A model generated the notes under the pieces. That model saw nothing but the letters and a program-made list of their open reading frames with translations, searched no databases and was not told the DNA's origin. Below are positions 1 to 9,702 of a DNA stretch of 33,406 bases, piece by piece. The position numbers and the translations under genes are program-made. This stretch comes from Methylovirgula sp. (GTDB lineage: Bacteria > Pseudomonadota > Alphaproteobacteria > Rhizobiales > Beijerinckiaceae): assembly GCA_031291555.1 (NCBI GenBank), contig JARLIV010000275.1, positions 1-33,406 of the forward strand, in the 5' to 3' direction. Every line of letters begins with the position of its first letter. Positions within the stretch are counted from its first letter, which is position 1.

Positions 1-1408
<1,408 letters not shown>

Positions 1409-1616
1409 CTTGCTCCTCGCAGGTTAGTTTGCGCGGGACGCCGCCTGCGTCCCCGAAACGTTGCGCGGGCCCAAAGGTCCGCAGGGTGTTTCGCGCCCTT
1501 CCTCTTCAAAAAGCGTCACCGACCAGCCGGAAGTGGAACGGCTGAACGGCCCCGAAGCAAGCCTCGGAGCCGTCCGATCGGGAAAACGGAATCGCGGGAG
1601 GCGATTCCGCCAGAAC
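1409..1616 (-). promoter_or_regulatory. rplL-rpoB intergenic leader with three hairpins
   Basis: This 208-base gap holds, in the direction of transcription, a terminator-like hairpin (1583-1609), a second hairpin with 10-base arms 1546-1555 and 1564-1573 around an 8-base loop, and a third with 7-base arms 1435-1441 and 1447-1453 (GGGACGC/GCGTCCC) close to the rpoB ribosome binding site. In E. coli the same gap carries a partial attenuator and an RNase III processing site. That these hairpins do the same job is inference. Confidence 0.5.
1583..1609 (-). terminator. attenuator-like hairpin between rplL and rpoB
   Basis: On the minus strand CGGAATCGC, a five-base loop and GCGATTCCG form a perfect 9-bp stem, followed directly by TTTT. 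It begins 7 bases after the rplL stop. The short T-run suggests a leaky terminator that would lower rpoBC output relative to the ribosomal proteins, as the rplL-rpoB attenuator does in E. coli. Confidence 0.6.
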
Positions 1617-1997
1617 TCACTTGAGCTCGACCTTGGCGCCGACCTTCTCGAGGGTCGCCTTGATCTTTTCGGCCTCTTCCTTGGTCGCGCCTTCCTTGAC
1701 CGGCTTCGGCGCGCCTTCGACGAGATCCTTGGCTTCCTTCAGGCCCAGGCCGGTAACGGCGCGGACTTCCTTGATGACCTCGATCTTCTTCTCGCCGACG
1801 GCAGCCAGGACGACCGTGAACTCGGTCTTCTCCTCGACCGGAGCGGCCGCGGCACCGCCAGCAGCCGGGCCAGCGGCAACGGCGACCGCCGCAGCGGCGG
1901 AGACGCCCCACTTGGCTTCAAGCAGCTTGGCGAGTTCGGCCGCCTCGAGCACCGTCAGGCTCGAAAGGTCGTCGACGATTTTTTCCAGATTGGCCAT
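1617..1997 (-). CDS. rplL: 50S ribosomal protein L7/L12
   Basis: The 126-residue acidic stalk protein of the large ribosomal subunit; dimers bound to L10 recruit translation GTPases. The start [20 protein letters not shown] and the order of parts are typical: N-terminal dimerisation domain (about 1-32), alanine/glycine-rich hinge (about 33-53), and a C-terminal factor-binding domain containing [20 protein letters not shown]. Length matches the family. It follows rplJ by 54 bases and almost certainly shares its transcript. An attenuator-like hairpin begins just after the stop. Confidence 0.98.
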   Translation of the reverse strand: MANLEKIVDDLSSLTVLEAAELAKLLEAKWGVSAAAAVAVAAGPAAGGAAAAPVEEKTEFTVVLAAVGEKKIEVIKEVRAVTGLGLKEAKDLVEGAPKPVKEGATKEEAEKIKATLEKVGAKVELK

Positions 1998-2051
1998 TTG
2001 ATGTCTTCCTTCGAAATTGGTCGTGAATTGCTGAAAGTCTGGGGCGCGCCG

Positions 2052-2567
2052 TCAGGCTGCGTCCTTGTTCGCATAGGCTGAAACGACGCGTGCAAGCTTG
2101 GCGGCCGGCGCGGTCGAAAGCTGGGCGAGCTTCGTCGCCGGCGCCTGGATGAGGCCGACGAGCTTGGCCCGCAATTCGTCCAGAGACGGCAGAGTCGCGA
2201 GCGACTTGATCGCCTCGGGATTGAGCGCGGTTTTTCCCATCGCGCCGCCGAGGATGACGAGCTTCTCGTTCTCCTTGGCGAAGCCGACGGCAACCTTGGC
2301 CGCCGCCACTGGGTCTTGCGAATAAGCAAGCAGCGTTGGACCCTTCAGCAGGCTCGCGATCGAGGCTGCATCGGTTCCTTCCAGGGCGATCTTGGCAAGG
2401 CGGTTCTTGGCGACTTGAACCGCGGCGCCCGCATCGCGCATCTGCTTGCGCAGAGCTTGCATCTGGGCCACCGTCAAGCCGGAATAATGCGCCACCACCA
2501 CAACCGACGTCTCGCGAAAGACCTCGTTCAGAGCGGTGACAGCGGCTTTCTTTTCAGCTCTGTCCAC
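2052..2567 (-). CDS. rplJ: 50S ribosomal protein L10
   Basis: L10 forms the base of the ribosomal stalk and carries the L7/L12 dimers. The protein is 171 residues if it starts at GTG 2565-2567 (reading [17 protein letters not shown]); a purine-rich AGAGAG lies just upstream. A longer frame to 2624 exists but its extra N-terminus has no counterpart in L10 proteins, so the GTG was chosen. Family stretches [20 protein letters not shown] and [14 protein letters not shown] are present, and the C-terminal helix that binds L7/L12 is intact. In other bacteria the L10-L7/L12 complex represses its own mRNA by binding the leader; the 528-base upstream gap leaves room for this. Confidence 0.97.
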   Translation of the reverse strand: MDRAEKKAAVTALNEVFRETSVVVVAHYSGLTVAQMQALRKQMRDAGAAVQVAKNRLAKIALEGTDAASIASLLKGPTLLAYSQDPVAAAKVAVGFAKENEKLVILGGAMGKTALNPEAIKSLATLPSLDELRAKLVGLIQAPATKLAQLSTAPAAKLARVVSAYANKDAA

Positions 2568-2970
2568 AATACTCTCTCTGTCTCGCGGGCAATTTCTGCC
2601 CGCTGGTTGCGTCAGCCGGCTCATCGCACGGCGCTACGCCTGTCCTCCGGAACGCTCCGCGCCCCGGACAGAGGGATTCGACCAAAATCAAAGGCTGCAG
2701 GAACTGCCGCACCTGCGCTTCGTATTCCGCTCTGACCCCGTCTATGCTGGCCTCCGCCGCGCGCCGCCGGGAACCGGAAACGCGCCTTGAACATTAAGCC
2801 TTTGCGGGTCAGCCCCGCGCGGGCACCGGCAGTCTCGGACAGGACATGGCCGGATTGAGCCGAGCCACGGCCGAAGCCAAGCCCGGTTCACCGGCCAATC
2901 CGCCGCGTCCTTCCACACCGTTGAGGCGATGCCCCTGGCGGCATTTCGAGACACGGAAGCTAAATGGGTT

Positions 2971-2999
2971 CGGGGTTGCGGCCTTCGCCGACAACCCCG
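2971..2999 (-). promoter_or_regulatory. hairpin at predicted 5' end of rplJ leader
   Basis: Minus-strand CGGGGTTG and CAACCCCG form an 8-bp stem, continued past one bulged base by CGGC/GCCG closed by a GAAG loop. It starts about where RNA from the promoter at 3007-3035 would begin. It could protect the 5' end or be part of the L10 leader fold. Confidence 0.45.
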
Positions 3000-3006
3000 G
3001 TCTATC

Positions 3007-3035
3007 TATTTAACGGCAAGCATCGAAGATGCCAA
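3007..3035 (-). promoter_or_regulatory. candidate sigma-70 promoter for rplJL
   Basis: Minus strand TTGGCA (3030-3035), 17 bases, then TAAATA (3007-3012). The -35 is good and the -10 is weak (TTAAAT, one base earlier, fits the consensus slightly better). It lies just after rplA, as expected for a separate rplJL promoter. Confidence 0.35.
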
Positions 3036-3095
3036 GGGCTGATTCAGTTTTTTTTCGACTTGTCAAGGCGGGCCCGAAGACCCTCCCCGGCCCTC

Positions 3096-3791
3096 TTACA
3101 CGCGCACTGTGGCGGGATCGACCTTGACCCCCGGCCCCATCGTCGAAGAAATGGCAACACGTTGAATATAGGTGCCTTTCGCGCCCTGGGGCTTGGCCTT
3201 GTTCACGGCGTCGACGAAGGCCGCGATGTTCTCGACAAGCTTGGCCTCGTCAAACGAAGCCTTGCCGACGCTGCCTTGAACGATGCCGGCCTTCTCCACA
3301 CGAAATTCGACGGCGCCGCCCTTCGAGGCCTTCACCGCCGCGGCGACATCCATCGTCACGGTGCCGACCTTCGGGTTCGGCATCAGGCCGCGCGGGCCCA
3401 GCACCTTGCCGAGACGGCCGACGAGCGGCATCAGGTCCGGGGTGGCGATGCAGCGGTCGAAGTCGATCTTGCCGCCCTGCACTTCGGCGACGAGATCCTC
3501 GGCCCCGACGACATCGGCGCCGGCGGCCTTGGCCTCGTCAGCCTTGGCACCGCGGGCGAAAACCGCGACCCGCAGGGTGCGGCCCGTGCCGTTCGGCAGG
3601 TTGACGACGCCGCGGACCATCTGGTCGGCGTGCTTGGGATCGACGCCGAGATTCATCGCGATTTCGACCGTCTCGTCGAACTTGGTGTTCGCCCGTTCCT
3701 TGACGAGCTTCACCGCCTCGGCGATCGGATAGAGCTTGGTACGCTCGATGCCCTCACGGGTCTTGATGACGCGCTTTCCGATATGGCTCAT
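3096..3791 (-). CDS. rplA: 50S ribosomal protein L1
   Basis: L1 (231 residues) binds 23S rRNA at the mobile L1 stalk near the E site; in many bacteria it also represses the rplK-rplA mRNA. The start [20 protein letters not shown] is canonical. Family stretches [20 protein letters not shown] and [20 protein letters not shown] are present, and the length is standard. Only four bases separate it from the rplK stop, so the two are co-translated from one message. Confidence 0.98.
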   Translation of the reverse strand: MSHIGKRVIKTREGIERTKLYPIAEAVKLVKERANTKFDETVEIAMNLGVDPKHADQMVRGVVNLPNGTGRTLRVAVFARGAKADEAKAAGADVVGAEDLVAEVQGGKIDFDRCIATPDLMPLVGRLGKVLGPRGLMPNPKVGTVTMDVAAAVKASKGGAVEFRVEKAGIVQGSVGKASFDEAKLVENIAAFVDAVNKAKPQGAKGTYIQRVAISSTMGPGVKVDPATVRV

Positions 3792-3795
3792 GGCT

Positions 3796-4224
3796 TCACC
3801 CCACCACTTCGAGGCCGATCGAACGGGCCGAGCCCTCGATCATCTTGGCGGCGGCTTCGACCGTCGCGCAGTTGAGGTCGGGCAGCTTCTTGGCCGCGAT
3901 CTCGTTGATCTGCGCCCGCGTTACTTGCCCGACAAAGCCGCGACCTGTGGTCTTTGCGCCCGTGGTGATGCCAGCCGCCTTCTTCAGAAAATAGGCAACC
4001 GGCGGCAGCTTCATCTCGAAGGTGAAGGAGCGGTCCTGATAGGCGGTGATGACGACGGGGATCGGCGTCCCCTTCTCCATCTGCGCGGTCTTCGCGTTGA
4101 AGGCCTTGCAGAATTCCATGATATTGAGGCCGCGCTGACCGAGCGCCGGACCGATCGGCGGCGACGGATTGGCGGCGCCGGCCGGCACCTGCAATTTGAT
4201 GTAGCCGGCAACTTTCTTTGCCAT
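3796..4224 (-). CDS. rplK: 50S ribosomal protein L11
   Basis: L11 (142 residues) sits at the GTPase-associated centre and is needed for RelA-dependent stringent signalling. The start [20 protein letters not shown] and the proline-rich [20 protein letters not shown] stretch are family hallmarks; the C-terminal rRNA-binding domain ends in [12 protein letters not shown]. Length is standard. It follows nusG after 210 bases that contain a palindromic repeat, and is tightly coupled to rplA. Confidence 0.98.
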   Translation of the reverse strand: MAKKVAGYIKLQVPAGAANPSPPIGPALGQRGLNIMEFCKAFNAKTAQMEKGTPIPVVITAYQDRSFTFEMKLPPVAYFLKKAAGITTGAKTTGRGFVGQVTRAQINEIAAKKLPDLNCATVEAAAKMIEGSARSIGLEVVG

Positions 4225-4352
4225 TTCAATCTCCTACAAGCCGAACTTCACAGCCCGGTTTATTGTGGATCGTGGTGCGAAAGGAACTCCCGGCGGCAAA
4301 CCGGGCCTTTCTCCCACAGCGGAAGGGCGACGCTTTAGGGCATCGCCCGATA

Positions 4353-4366
4353 CGGCGCAAGCGCCG
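4353..4366. repeat. short inverted repeat in nusG-rplK gap
   Basis: CGGCGC-AA-GCGCCG is a perfect 6-bp inverted repeat. It stands about 15 bases from the larger palindrome at 4381-4410; on the plus strand it is followed by AAATTTT. Its role is unknown. Confidence 0.4.
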
Positions 4367-4380
4367 AAATTTTCTCCTCG

Positions 4381-4410
4381 CGTCATTGCGAGCGAAGCGA
4401 AGCAATGACG
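4381..4410. repeat. REP-like palindromic repeat between nusG and rplK
   Basis: CGTCATTGC (4381-4389) and GCAATGACG (4402-4410) form a perfect 9-bp stem around a 12-base centre that itself contains GCGAAGCGAA. From memory, this TCATTGCGAGCGAAGCGAAG-type palindrome is an abundant dispersed intergenic element in several Hyphomicrobiales and other bacteria. Here it lies inside the transcribed gap of an essential operon, 24 bases after the nusG stop, where the RNA hairpin could influence processing or stability. Confidence 0.7.
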
Positions 4411-4434
4411 AGAAGAAACCAAAGCGGACGAGGC

Positions 4435-4965
4435 TTAAACCTTCTCGACCTGCGAATATTCGAGTTCGACCGGGGTCGCACGGCCAAAGATCGAGACCGC
4501 GACCTTGACGCGTGAGCGCGCCTCGTCGACCTCCTCGACCGTGCCATTGAACGAGGCGAACGGCCCATCGGCGACGCGCACCGTCTCGCCGATCTCATAC
4601 GAGATCGAGGACTTCGGCCGCTCAACACCCTCGGCGACCTGGCCCTTGATCCGGTCCGCCTCGGCGTCGGAAATGGGCATCGGCTTCTTGTCGGCGCCGA
4701 GGAAGCCCGTCACTTTGGGCGTGTTCTTGATGAGGTGATAGACATCGTCCGTCAGGTCGCATTTGACGAGCACGTAGCCGGGGAAGAATTTCCGCTCCGA
4801 GCTCACCTTGCGGCCCTTGCGCACCTCGACGACCTGCTCGGTCGGCACGAGGATTTCCTCGAACTTGTCGGCGAGATTGCGCTGCGCCGCCTGCTCGCGG
4901 ATCGATTCGGCGACCTTCTTCTCAAAATTGGAATAGGCGTGGACGATGTACCAGCGCATGCTCAT
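4435..4965 (-). CDS. nusG: transcription termination/antitermination protein NusG
   Basis: NusG binds RNA polymerase across the DNA cleft and links it to Rho or the ribosome. The 176-residue form starting at ATG 4963-4965 ([20 protein letters not shown]) matches other alphaproteobacterial proteins; a TTG 27 bases upstream would only add a non-conserved nonapeptide. The NGN domain carries [14 protein letters not shown] and [10 protein letters not shown], and the C-terminal KOW domain carries [20 protein letters not shown] and [17 protein letters not shown]. It begins 36 bases after secE, the usual pairing. Confidence 0.97.
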   Translation of the reverse strand: MSMRWYIVHAYSNFEKKVAESIREQAAQRNLADKFEEILVPTEQVVEVRKGRKVSSERKFFPGYVLVKCDLTDDVYHLIKNTPKVTGFLGADKKPMPISDAEADRIKGQVAEGVERPKSSISYEIGETVRVADGPFASFNGTVEEVDEARSRVKVAVSIFGRATPVELEYSQVEKV

Positions 4966-5001
4966 GACGAATCCGGAAAGCTCCAAAATCAACGCCGCGG
5001 T

Positions 5002-5193
5002 TTAATGTCCGACATTCAGGACGAAGCGGACGACCAGCTGCAGAACCTCATCGACGGCGAGGAAAAACAGGCTCGCCAGTATGACCATCAAAATGACGAG
5101 GCCGGTCGTGATCATCGTCTCGCGCCGAGTCGGCCAAGTGACCTTGGTGGCCTCCTGACGGACTTCCTGAATGAATTGCAACGGATCGGCCAT
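5002..5193 (-). CDS. secE: preprotein translocase subunit SecE
   Basis: SecE clamps SecY in the inner membrane translocon. This is the short 63-residue single-span form typical of alphaproteobacteria: an amphipathic helix with QEATKVTWPTRRETMITTGL, followed by one membrane segment at about residues 29-56. It is the first gene of the secE-nusG unit, with a candidate promoter about 150 bases upstream. In related genomes tRNA-Trp usually lies immediately upstream; here the sulfate operon does. Confidence 0.96.
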   Translation of the reverse strand: MADPLQFIQEVRQEATKVTWPTRRETMITTGLVILMVILASLFFLAVDEVLQLVVRFVLNVGH

Positions 5194-5272
5194 TGTCGCT
5201 CAACCACCCGATTTACTGGAATTTTTTCGCCTGATTCGCCGCTCGAGGGCGCAAGCGGGCCGCGGCTGCTAT

Positions 5273-5284
5273 ACCCGCAGGCGG
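5273..5284. repeat. small hairpin in secE leader
   Basis: CCCGC-AG-GCGGG is a perfect 5-bp inverted repeat in the leader between the candidate promoter and secE. Its role is unknown. Confidence 0.3.
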
Positions 5285-5339
5285 GTCAGGCTAAAAAAGT
5301 CGCGGCGCGGAGCCAGCCGGCCACGCGCCACATGTTTGC

Positions 5340-5368
5340 TATATAGTGCAGGCTGCGGGCAAGGCCAA
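5340..5368 (-). promoter_or_regulatory. candidate sigma-70 promoter for secE-nusG
   Basis: Minus strand TTGGCC (5363-5368), 17 bases, then TATATA (5340-5345). Predicted transcription starts near 5333, giving a leader of about 140 bases to secE. It is the best promoter match in the gap between cysA and secE. Confidence 0.55.
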
Positions 5369-5399
5369 GCGAATTCTCGCGCCCACCCCGGCCCGGCGC

Positions 5400-6434
5400 T
5401 CAGATCGCGTAATCCTCCTCGAAGGAATGGGTGTTGCGGAGCCGGACGAAGACGCGGTCTTCGACCTTCAACGCCAGGTCGCGGTAGGCCTGGGTCGTAA
5501 GCTCCGCGTCGATCGGCCTCTGGTCTTCGAGCCCGATGAGCTCGACATTGACCGCCGCGCCGGCAAAGCCGACATGGGTCACCCTCGCCGCGATCGACCC
5601 GCTGCCACCGGCGCGCGAGATTTCGATATCATGCGGCCGCACGAAGGTGACGGCTTGCTCTTCCCCCGCCGCCAGCTCGCGCGCGGCCGCTGCGCGGCCG
5701 TGGAACAGGTTGTAATTGCCCAGGAAGCGGAAGACGAACGGATTCGCCGGGTGTTCGTAGACTTTCTCCGGCGAATCAAATTGCTCGATACCGCCAGCGT
5801 TCATCACCGCCACGCGATCAGCGACTTCGAGCGCCTCCTCCTGGTCATGCGTCACGAAGATCGTCGTGACCTTGATCGTATTGTGCAATTTGCGCAGCCA
5901 GCGGCGCAGTTCACGCCGCACGGTGGCATCGAGCGCGCCGAACGGTTCGTCGAGCAAAAGCACTTGCGGCTCAACCGCCAGAGCGCGGGCGAGTGCGACG
6001 CGCTGGCGCTGGCCGCCGGAAAGCTGGGATGGATAGCGCTGAGCGAAATTGCTGAGCTGGACGAGCGACAAAAGCTCCTCGACCTTCGCCTTGATCTGGG
6101 CGTTCGACGGGCGCTGACGCCAGGGCTTGGCGCGAAGGCCGAAGGCGATGTTCTCGAATACGCTCATCTGCTTGAACAGAGCGTAGTGCTGGAAGACAAA
6201 GCCGATCTTGCGCTGGCCGAGGTCGGTATCGGAGACATCGACGCCGTCGAAGAGCACCTGGCCGCCGGGGTCGGCCGCCTCAATGCCGGCGATGATGCGC
6301 AGAAGCGTCGTCTTGCCGGAACCGCTCGGCCCCAAGAGCGCGACGAGCTCGCCCGACTCGACCTTAAGGTTCACGCCCTTCAGCGCTTGGAACGAGCCGT
6401 AGCTCTTGCTGATCTGACGAACTTCGATGCTCAT
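5400..6434 (-). CDS. cysA: sulfate/thiosulfate ABC transporter ATPase
   Basis: This 344-residue ATPase powers sulfate/thiosulfate import through the CysT-CysW channel. Walker A GPSGSGKT is at 35-42, the Q-loop Gln at 82, signature LSGGQ at 138-142, Walker B VLLLDEP at 158-164 and the switch His at 196 ([14 protein letters not shown]). A C-terminal TOBE-like regulatory domain follows ([13 protein letters not shown]). The start [20 protein letters not shown] is canonical and has GAGGTGAAG upstream. It is the last gene of sbp-cysT-cysW-cysA. Its first 71 bases overlap the end of cysW, which is unusually long for this pair. Confidence 0.95.
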   Translation of the reverse strand: MSIEVRQISKSYGSFQALKGVNLKVESGELVALLGPSGSGKTTLLRIIAGIEAADPGGQVLFDGVDVSDTDLGQRKIGFVFQHYALFKQMSVFENIAFGLRAKPWRQRPSNAQIKAKVEELLSLVQLSNFAQRYPSQLSGGQRQRVALARALAVEPQVLLLDEPFGALDATVRRELRRWLRKLHNTIKVTTIFVTHDQEEALEVADRVAVMNAGGIEQFDSPEKVYEHPANPFVFRFLGNYNLFHGRAAAARELAAGEEQAVTFVRPHDIEISRAGGSGSIAARVTHVGFAGAAVNVELIGLEDQRPIDAELTTQAYRDLALKVEDRVFVRLRNTHSFEEDYAI

Positions 6435-7479
6435 CGAGCTTCACCTCATTGACGGCAGAGGCAGCGGTCGCGGCCGCCTCAGCCTGTTTGGTCTTGAACT
6501 CAACCGCGGCCTTGATGACCAGGGTGACGACGGCCAGCAGGGCGAGCAGTGTCGAGACGGCGAAGGCCCCCTGCATATTATAGCCATCCCAAAGCTTCTC
6601 GACCCGGAGTGGAATCGTGTCGTTGGAATCGATGTGGCCGGAGACGACCGAGACCGCGCCGAACTCGCCGAAGGTGCGCGCGGTGCACAGGATCGCCCCA
6701 TAGAGCAGGCCCCAGCGGATGTTCGGCACCGTCACCTTCCAGAATGTGCGCCAGCCGCTAGCGCCGAGCGAGAGCGCGGCCAGCTCCTCGTCCGAGCCCT
6801 GGGTATCCATCAGCGGGATCAGCGAGCGCGCAACGAAGGGAAAGGTGACAAAGGCCGTCGCGATCACGATCGCCAAGGGCGTGAAGATGATGCCGGTATA
6901 GCTATTGGCGAAGGTGAACGGCCACCAATGGCCGGAAAATCCCTGCCAGGTCAGCGATGTCGGGTCCGGCCACGTCACGTTCGTTCCCCAGTCGCCGAAA
7001 ATGCCGCCGCGGCCGAACCAAAGCACGAAAATAAGGCCGGCGATGACAGGCGAGATCGAGAACGGCAGGTCAATCAAGCTCAGCAGCAGTACCCGGCCGC
7101 GAAAGCGGAATTTGGTAATCGCCCAGGCGGCGGCGAGGCCGAAGACGATGTTGAGCGGCACGACGATGGCGGCAACGCCGCAGCTCATGCGGATCGCGCT
7201 CCACGTGCGTTCCGCCTGATCGGTCGCGGCAAGCAGCCGGTGTTTCTCAAAAAAAGTCAGGTGCGTGGCGGGGCCGGGCGGCGGCGGAAAGAAAACGTGC
7301 CAATAAGCGGCAAACCCGTTCGCCAAGGCCTGGGTGAAGACATTGGCGACGGGCAGGACGATGAACAAGGCCAGAAACAGAACCGCCACGGCCACCAGCA
7401 GGCGCCCGACAAGCGAGCGCTTCGCCTTGGGCGCCGCCGCCGGCTTCACTGCCGTTTGAAGAATTGATGCGCTGGACAT
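6364..7479 (-). CDS. cysW: sulfate ABC transporter permease CysW
   Basis: Inner-membrane permease half of the sulfate importer. The ATG at 7477-7479 ([11 protein letters not shown]) was chosen because it starts 8 bases after the cysT stop; the open frame extends 14 codons further, into cysT. The coupling (EAA) loop [20 protein letters not shown] is clear, as are about six membrane spans. At 371 residues it is longer than most CysW proteins (about 280-290). The extra length lies in an alanine/lysine-rich N-terminus, a periplasmic loop around [20 protein letters not shown], and a polar C-terminal tail encoded across the start of cysA. The tail suggests an original stop was lost by a frame change. 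Confidence 0.93.
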   Translation of the reverse strand: MSSASILQTAVKPAAAPKAKRSLVGRLLVAVAVLFLALFIVLPVANVFTQALANGFAAYWHVFFPPPPGPATHLTFFEKHRLLAATDQAERTWSAIRMSCGVAAIVVPLNIVFGLAAAWAITKFRFRGRVLLLSLIDLPFSISPVIAGLIFVLWFGRGGIFGDWGTNVTWPDPTSLTWQGFSGHWWPFTFANSYTGIIFTPLAIVIATAFVTFPFVARSLIPLMDTQGSDEELAALSLGASGWRTFWKVTVPNIRWGLLYGAILCTARTFGEFGAVSVVSGHIDSNDTIPLRVEKLWDGYNMQGAFAVSTLLALLAVVTLVIKAAVEFKTKQAEAAATAASAVNEVKLDEHRSSSDQQELRLVPSAEGREP

Positions 7480-7487
7480 GGATCGCC

Positions 7488-8393
7488 CTACACCGCCGCT
7501 TGCGACCGGCGCCGCGACCAATGTTCGATGCCGTTGATGCCGAGCAGAGTCAGCAGCGAGAACAACAGCAAAACGACGCCGATCGCAGTTGCCTGCGCCG
7601 GTTCGAATTCATCGAGCTTGATGACGATCTGCAGCGGTACGATCTGCGACTTGCCGGGAATATTGCTGGCGATGAAAATCACCGAGCCGTATTCGCCGAT
7701 AGCCCGGGCGAAGGCGAGCGCGACGCCGCTGAGCCAGGCCGGAAAAATCTCCGGGAAGATCACCCGCCGGAAGGTCAGAAGACCATTGGCGCCCAGACTA
7801 TAGGCGGCCTGCTCATATTCCGGATCCCATTCCTGCAGCACCGGCTGCACCGAGCGCACGACGAACGGCAGACCGACGAAGATAAGCACGATGACGATGC
7901 CGGTATTGGTGTTGCTGAAGGGAAAGTTGAGCCAAGCGAGCGCACCGTCCGGCAGCGGATTGGGATGGCCAAAACGGCCGGCAAGCCCATTGAGGAAAGC
8001 CGTTGCATGGTCGCCGAAGCCGCCGATCCACCCATCGGTGAGATAGAGGTTGGAAAAGGTGATGCCCGCAACGGCCGTCGGCAGCGCGAAGGGGAAATCG
8101 ATCAGCGCATCGAAGAGGCGCCGGCCGGGGAAAGGCTCGCGCACCAGGACCCAGGCGACGATCAGGCCGAAGACGCCGTTGATGACCGCCGCCAGCACCG
8201 AGGCGCCGAGCGTAAGCCGATAGGCGGCGACGACGACCGGATCGGTGATTGTCGCGACGAACTGCGCCCACGAAAGCTGCGCCGTCTTCAAGACCAAACC
8301 CGCGAGCGGGATAAGGACCAAAAGCGAGAGATAGAAAAGCGTATAGCCGAGTGTCAGCCGAAACCCGGGAATGACCTTGCCCACACCAGCCAT
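7488..8393 (-). CDS. cysT: sulfate ABC transporter permease CysT (CysU)
   Basis: The 301-residue permease partner of CysW. It opens with PGFRLTLGYTLFYLSLLVLI, shows the family stretch LIDFPFALPTAVAGITFSNL, and carries the EAA coupling loop EQAAYSLGANGLLTFRRVIF followed by ARAIGEYGSVIFIASNIPGK, a strong CysT signature. About six membrane spans can be seen. It stands between the binding protein gene (51 bases upstream) and cysW (8 bases downstream), all in one operon. Length is slightly above average because of an insert around DGWIGGFGDHATAFLNGLAG. Confidence 0.95.
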   Translation of the reverse strand: MAGVGKVIPGFRLTLGYTLFYLSLLVLIPLAGLVLKTAQLSWAQFVATITDPVVVAAYRLTLGASVLAAVINGVFGLIVAWVLVREPFPGRRLFDALIDFPFALPTAVAGITFSNLYLTDGWIGGFGDHATAFLNGLAGRFGHPNPLPDGALAWLNFPFSNTNTGIVIVLIFVGLPFVVRSVQPVLQEWDPEYEQAAYSLGANGLLTFRRVIFPEIFPAWLSGVALAFARAIGEYGSVIFIASNIPGKSQIVPLQIVIKLDEFEPAQATAIGVVLLLFSLLTLLGINGIEHWSRRRSQAAV

Positions 8394-8444
8394 TTCGAAC
8401 TCTCGCGAGAGGCGCGCCCGAGGCCGCCGTTACCCGAACGCTTT

Positions 8445-9545
8445 CTATTTCGTCGGCTTATATATCTGATCGAACACCCCGCCATCGGCAAAGAAGGTCT
8501 TCTGCGCGCGTGGCCAGCCGCCAAAGGTCTGGTCCACGGTGAAGAGCTTCACCGGCGGGAAGGTGCTGCTATACTTCTTATACACCTCGACGTCGCGCGG
8601 CCGATAATGCCATTGCGCGATGATGTCCTGCGCCTCCGGCGAGTAGAGGTATTGGAGATAGGCCGTGGCGACGGCGCGCGTACCCTTCTTATCGACGACG
8701 GTGTCAACGACCGCGACCGGCGGCTCGCCGAGCACGCTCACCGTCGGATAGATGATTTCGAACTTGTCTTTGCCGAATTCGTCGCTGGCAAGATAAAGCT
8801 CGTTCTCCCAATTCAAGAGCACATCGCCGATGCCCTTCTGGGCGAAAGTGACCGTCGCGCCGCGCGCGCCGGTGTCGAGAACCGGGACATGCTTGTAGAA
8901 CTCGGTAATCGCCGCCAGAGCCGCGGCGTTCTTGTAGGCCGGAAAATCTTTTGCCGTCTTGCCGTCGGCGATCGAGGCCGCGAGGCCTTCCTTCGTCGAA
9001 AGGTCATAGGTCTTGGCTCCGGCGGTGGCGCCCCAGAGACCGAGGAAGGCCCAGCGCCCTGCCCCGCTGACCTTCGGATTGGGGGCGATAATCTGAACGC
9101 CGGGGCGCAGCAGATCCCTCCAGTCGTGGATGTGCTTCGGATTACCCTTGCGCACCAGGAAAGCGACCGTCGACGTATAAGGCGCGGAATTATAGCGGAA
9201 CCTATCCTGCCAGCCGGGCTTGACGAGCCCTGCCTTCCGGATCGCGTCGATATCCCAGGCCACGCCGAGGGTTACGACATCCGCCTGGAGTCCATTGACG
9301 ACCGAGGCCGCTTGCTTGCCGGAGCCGCCATGCGACTGCTCGATCGTGACCTTGGTGCTGGCCTTCTTCAAATAATCGGCCGCGAAGGCATCGTTGATCG
9401 CCTCGTAAAGCTCGCGTGTCGGATCATAAGATACATTGAGCAAAGTAACAGGCTGACCGCCTTCGGCAGATTTCCAGCTGCCGGCCGCCAGGGCGATGCC
9501 CGCAAAACCGATGGCGAGCACCGTCTTAAATCCGGAAATGCGCAT
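8445..9545 (-). CDS. sbp: periplasmic sulfate-binding protein
   Basis: The 366-residue solute-binding component captures sulfate in the periplasm. The ATG at 9543-9545 was chosen because GAAGGGGG lies just upstream and MRISGFKTVLAIGFAGIALA is a proper Sec signal peptide; the longer frame adds 11 unrelated residues. Family motifs are plain: NVSYDPTRELYEAINDAF, EQSHGGSGKQA, VVTLGVAWDIDAIRKAGLV, LVRKGNPKHIHDWRDLLRPG and IIAPNPKVSGAGRWAFLGLW. It is first in the operon, so sulfur-dependent control should act in the AT-rich region upstream. CysP (thiosulfate) is the alternative name; specificity cannot be read here. Confidence 0.93.
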   Translation of the reverse strand: MRISGFKTVLAIGFAGIALAAGSWKSAEGGQPVTLLNVSYDPTRELYEAINDAFAADYLKKASTKVTIEQSHGGSGKQAASVVNGLQADVVTLGVAWDIDAIRKAGLVKPGWQDRFRYNSAPYTSTVAFLVRKGNPKHIHDWRDLLRPGVQIIAPNPKVSGAGRWAFLGLWGATAGAKTYDLSTKEGLAASIADGKTAKDFPAYKNAAALAAITEFYKHVPVLDTGARGATVTFAQKGIGDVLLNWENELYLASDEFGKDKFEIIYPTVSVLGEPPVAVVDTVVDKKGTRAVATAYLQYLYSPEAQDIIAQWHYRPRDVEVYKKYSSTFPPVKLFTVDQTFGGWPRAQKTFFADGGVFDQIYKPTK

Positions 9546-9702
9546 AAAACCCCCTTCAAAGGACGTCAAATCGGCCACCGATCGCCGCGATCACGGCTTC
9601 GGGGAGCGCCAAAGAAGCGGCTTTATAGAATGAAGTCAACTATTAAGACTATAATTTTTATATACAATTAAATCTTGGAAGGAATATAAGGCGTTAGCCG
9701 GG
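9546..9702 (-). promoter_or_regulatory. AT-rich control region upstream of sulfate operon
   Basis: About 157 bases separate sbp from the SPFH gene. The part from roughly 9630 to 9690 is strikingly AT-rich against GC-rich surroundings, and a TATAAA box lies on the minus strand at 9622-9627. LysR-type regulators of sulfur genes (CysB/Cbl) bind AT-rich sites, so sulfur-starvation control is plausible. No specific operator was matched. Confidence 0.35.

Larger units (their letters stand above)
2568..3095 (-). promoter_or_regulatory. rplA-rplJ intergenic region: rplJL promoter and probable L10 leader
   Basis: This 528-base gap holds no convincing gene. In transcription order it contains a TTGACA box (3061-3066), a candidate promoter (3007-3035), a strong hairpin (2971-2999) at the predicted start of the RNA, and then about 400 bases of leader ending at the rplJ GTG. 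Its position matches the L10 leader through which L10-L7/L12 autoregulates rplJL. I did not match the conserved kink-turn base by base, so the leader assignment is inference from position and length. Confidence 0.45.

Noticed and set aside
3061-3066. TTGACA box after rplA as the main rplJ -35
   Set aside because: No acceptable -10 lies 15-19 bases downstream; the box at 3030-3035 with TAAATA fits better.
5200-5400. Duplicated tRNA-Trp 3' end (attachment site) next to secE
   Set aside because: I compared this region with the tRNA 3' sequence and saw only short chance matches.
7464-9671. Plus-strand open frame of 735 codons opposite the sulfate operon
   Set aside because: It runs antisense through sbp and cysT, has a charged low-complexity composition typical of shadow frames and no recognisable domain.
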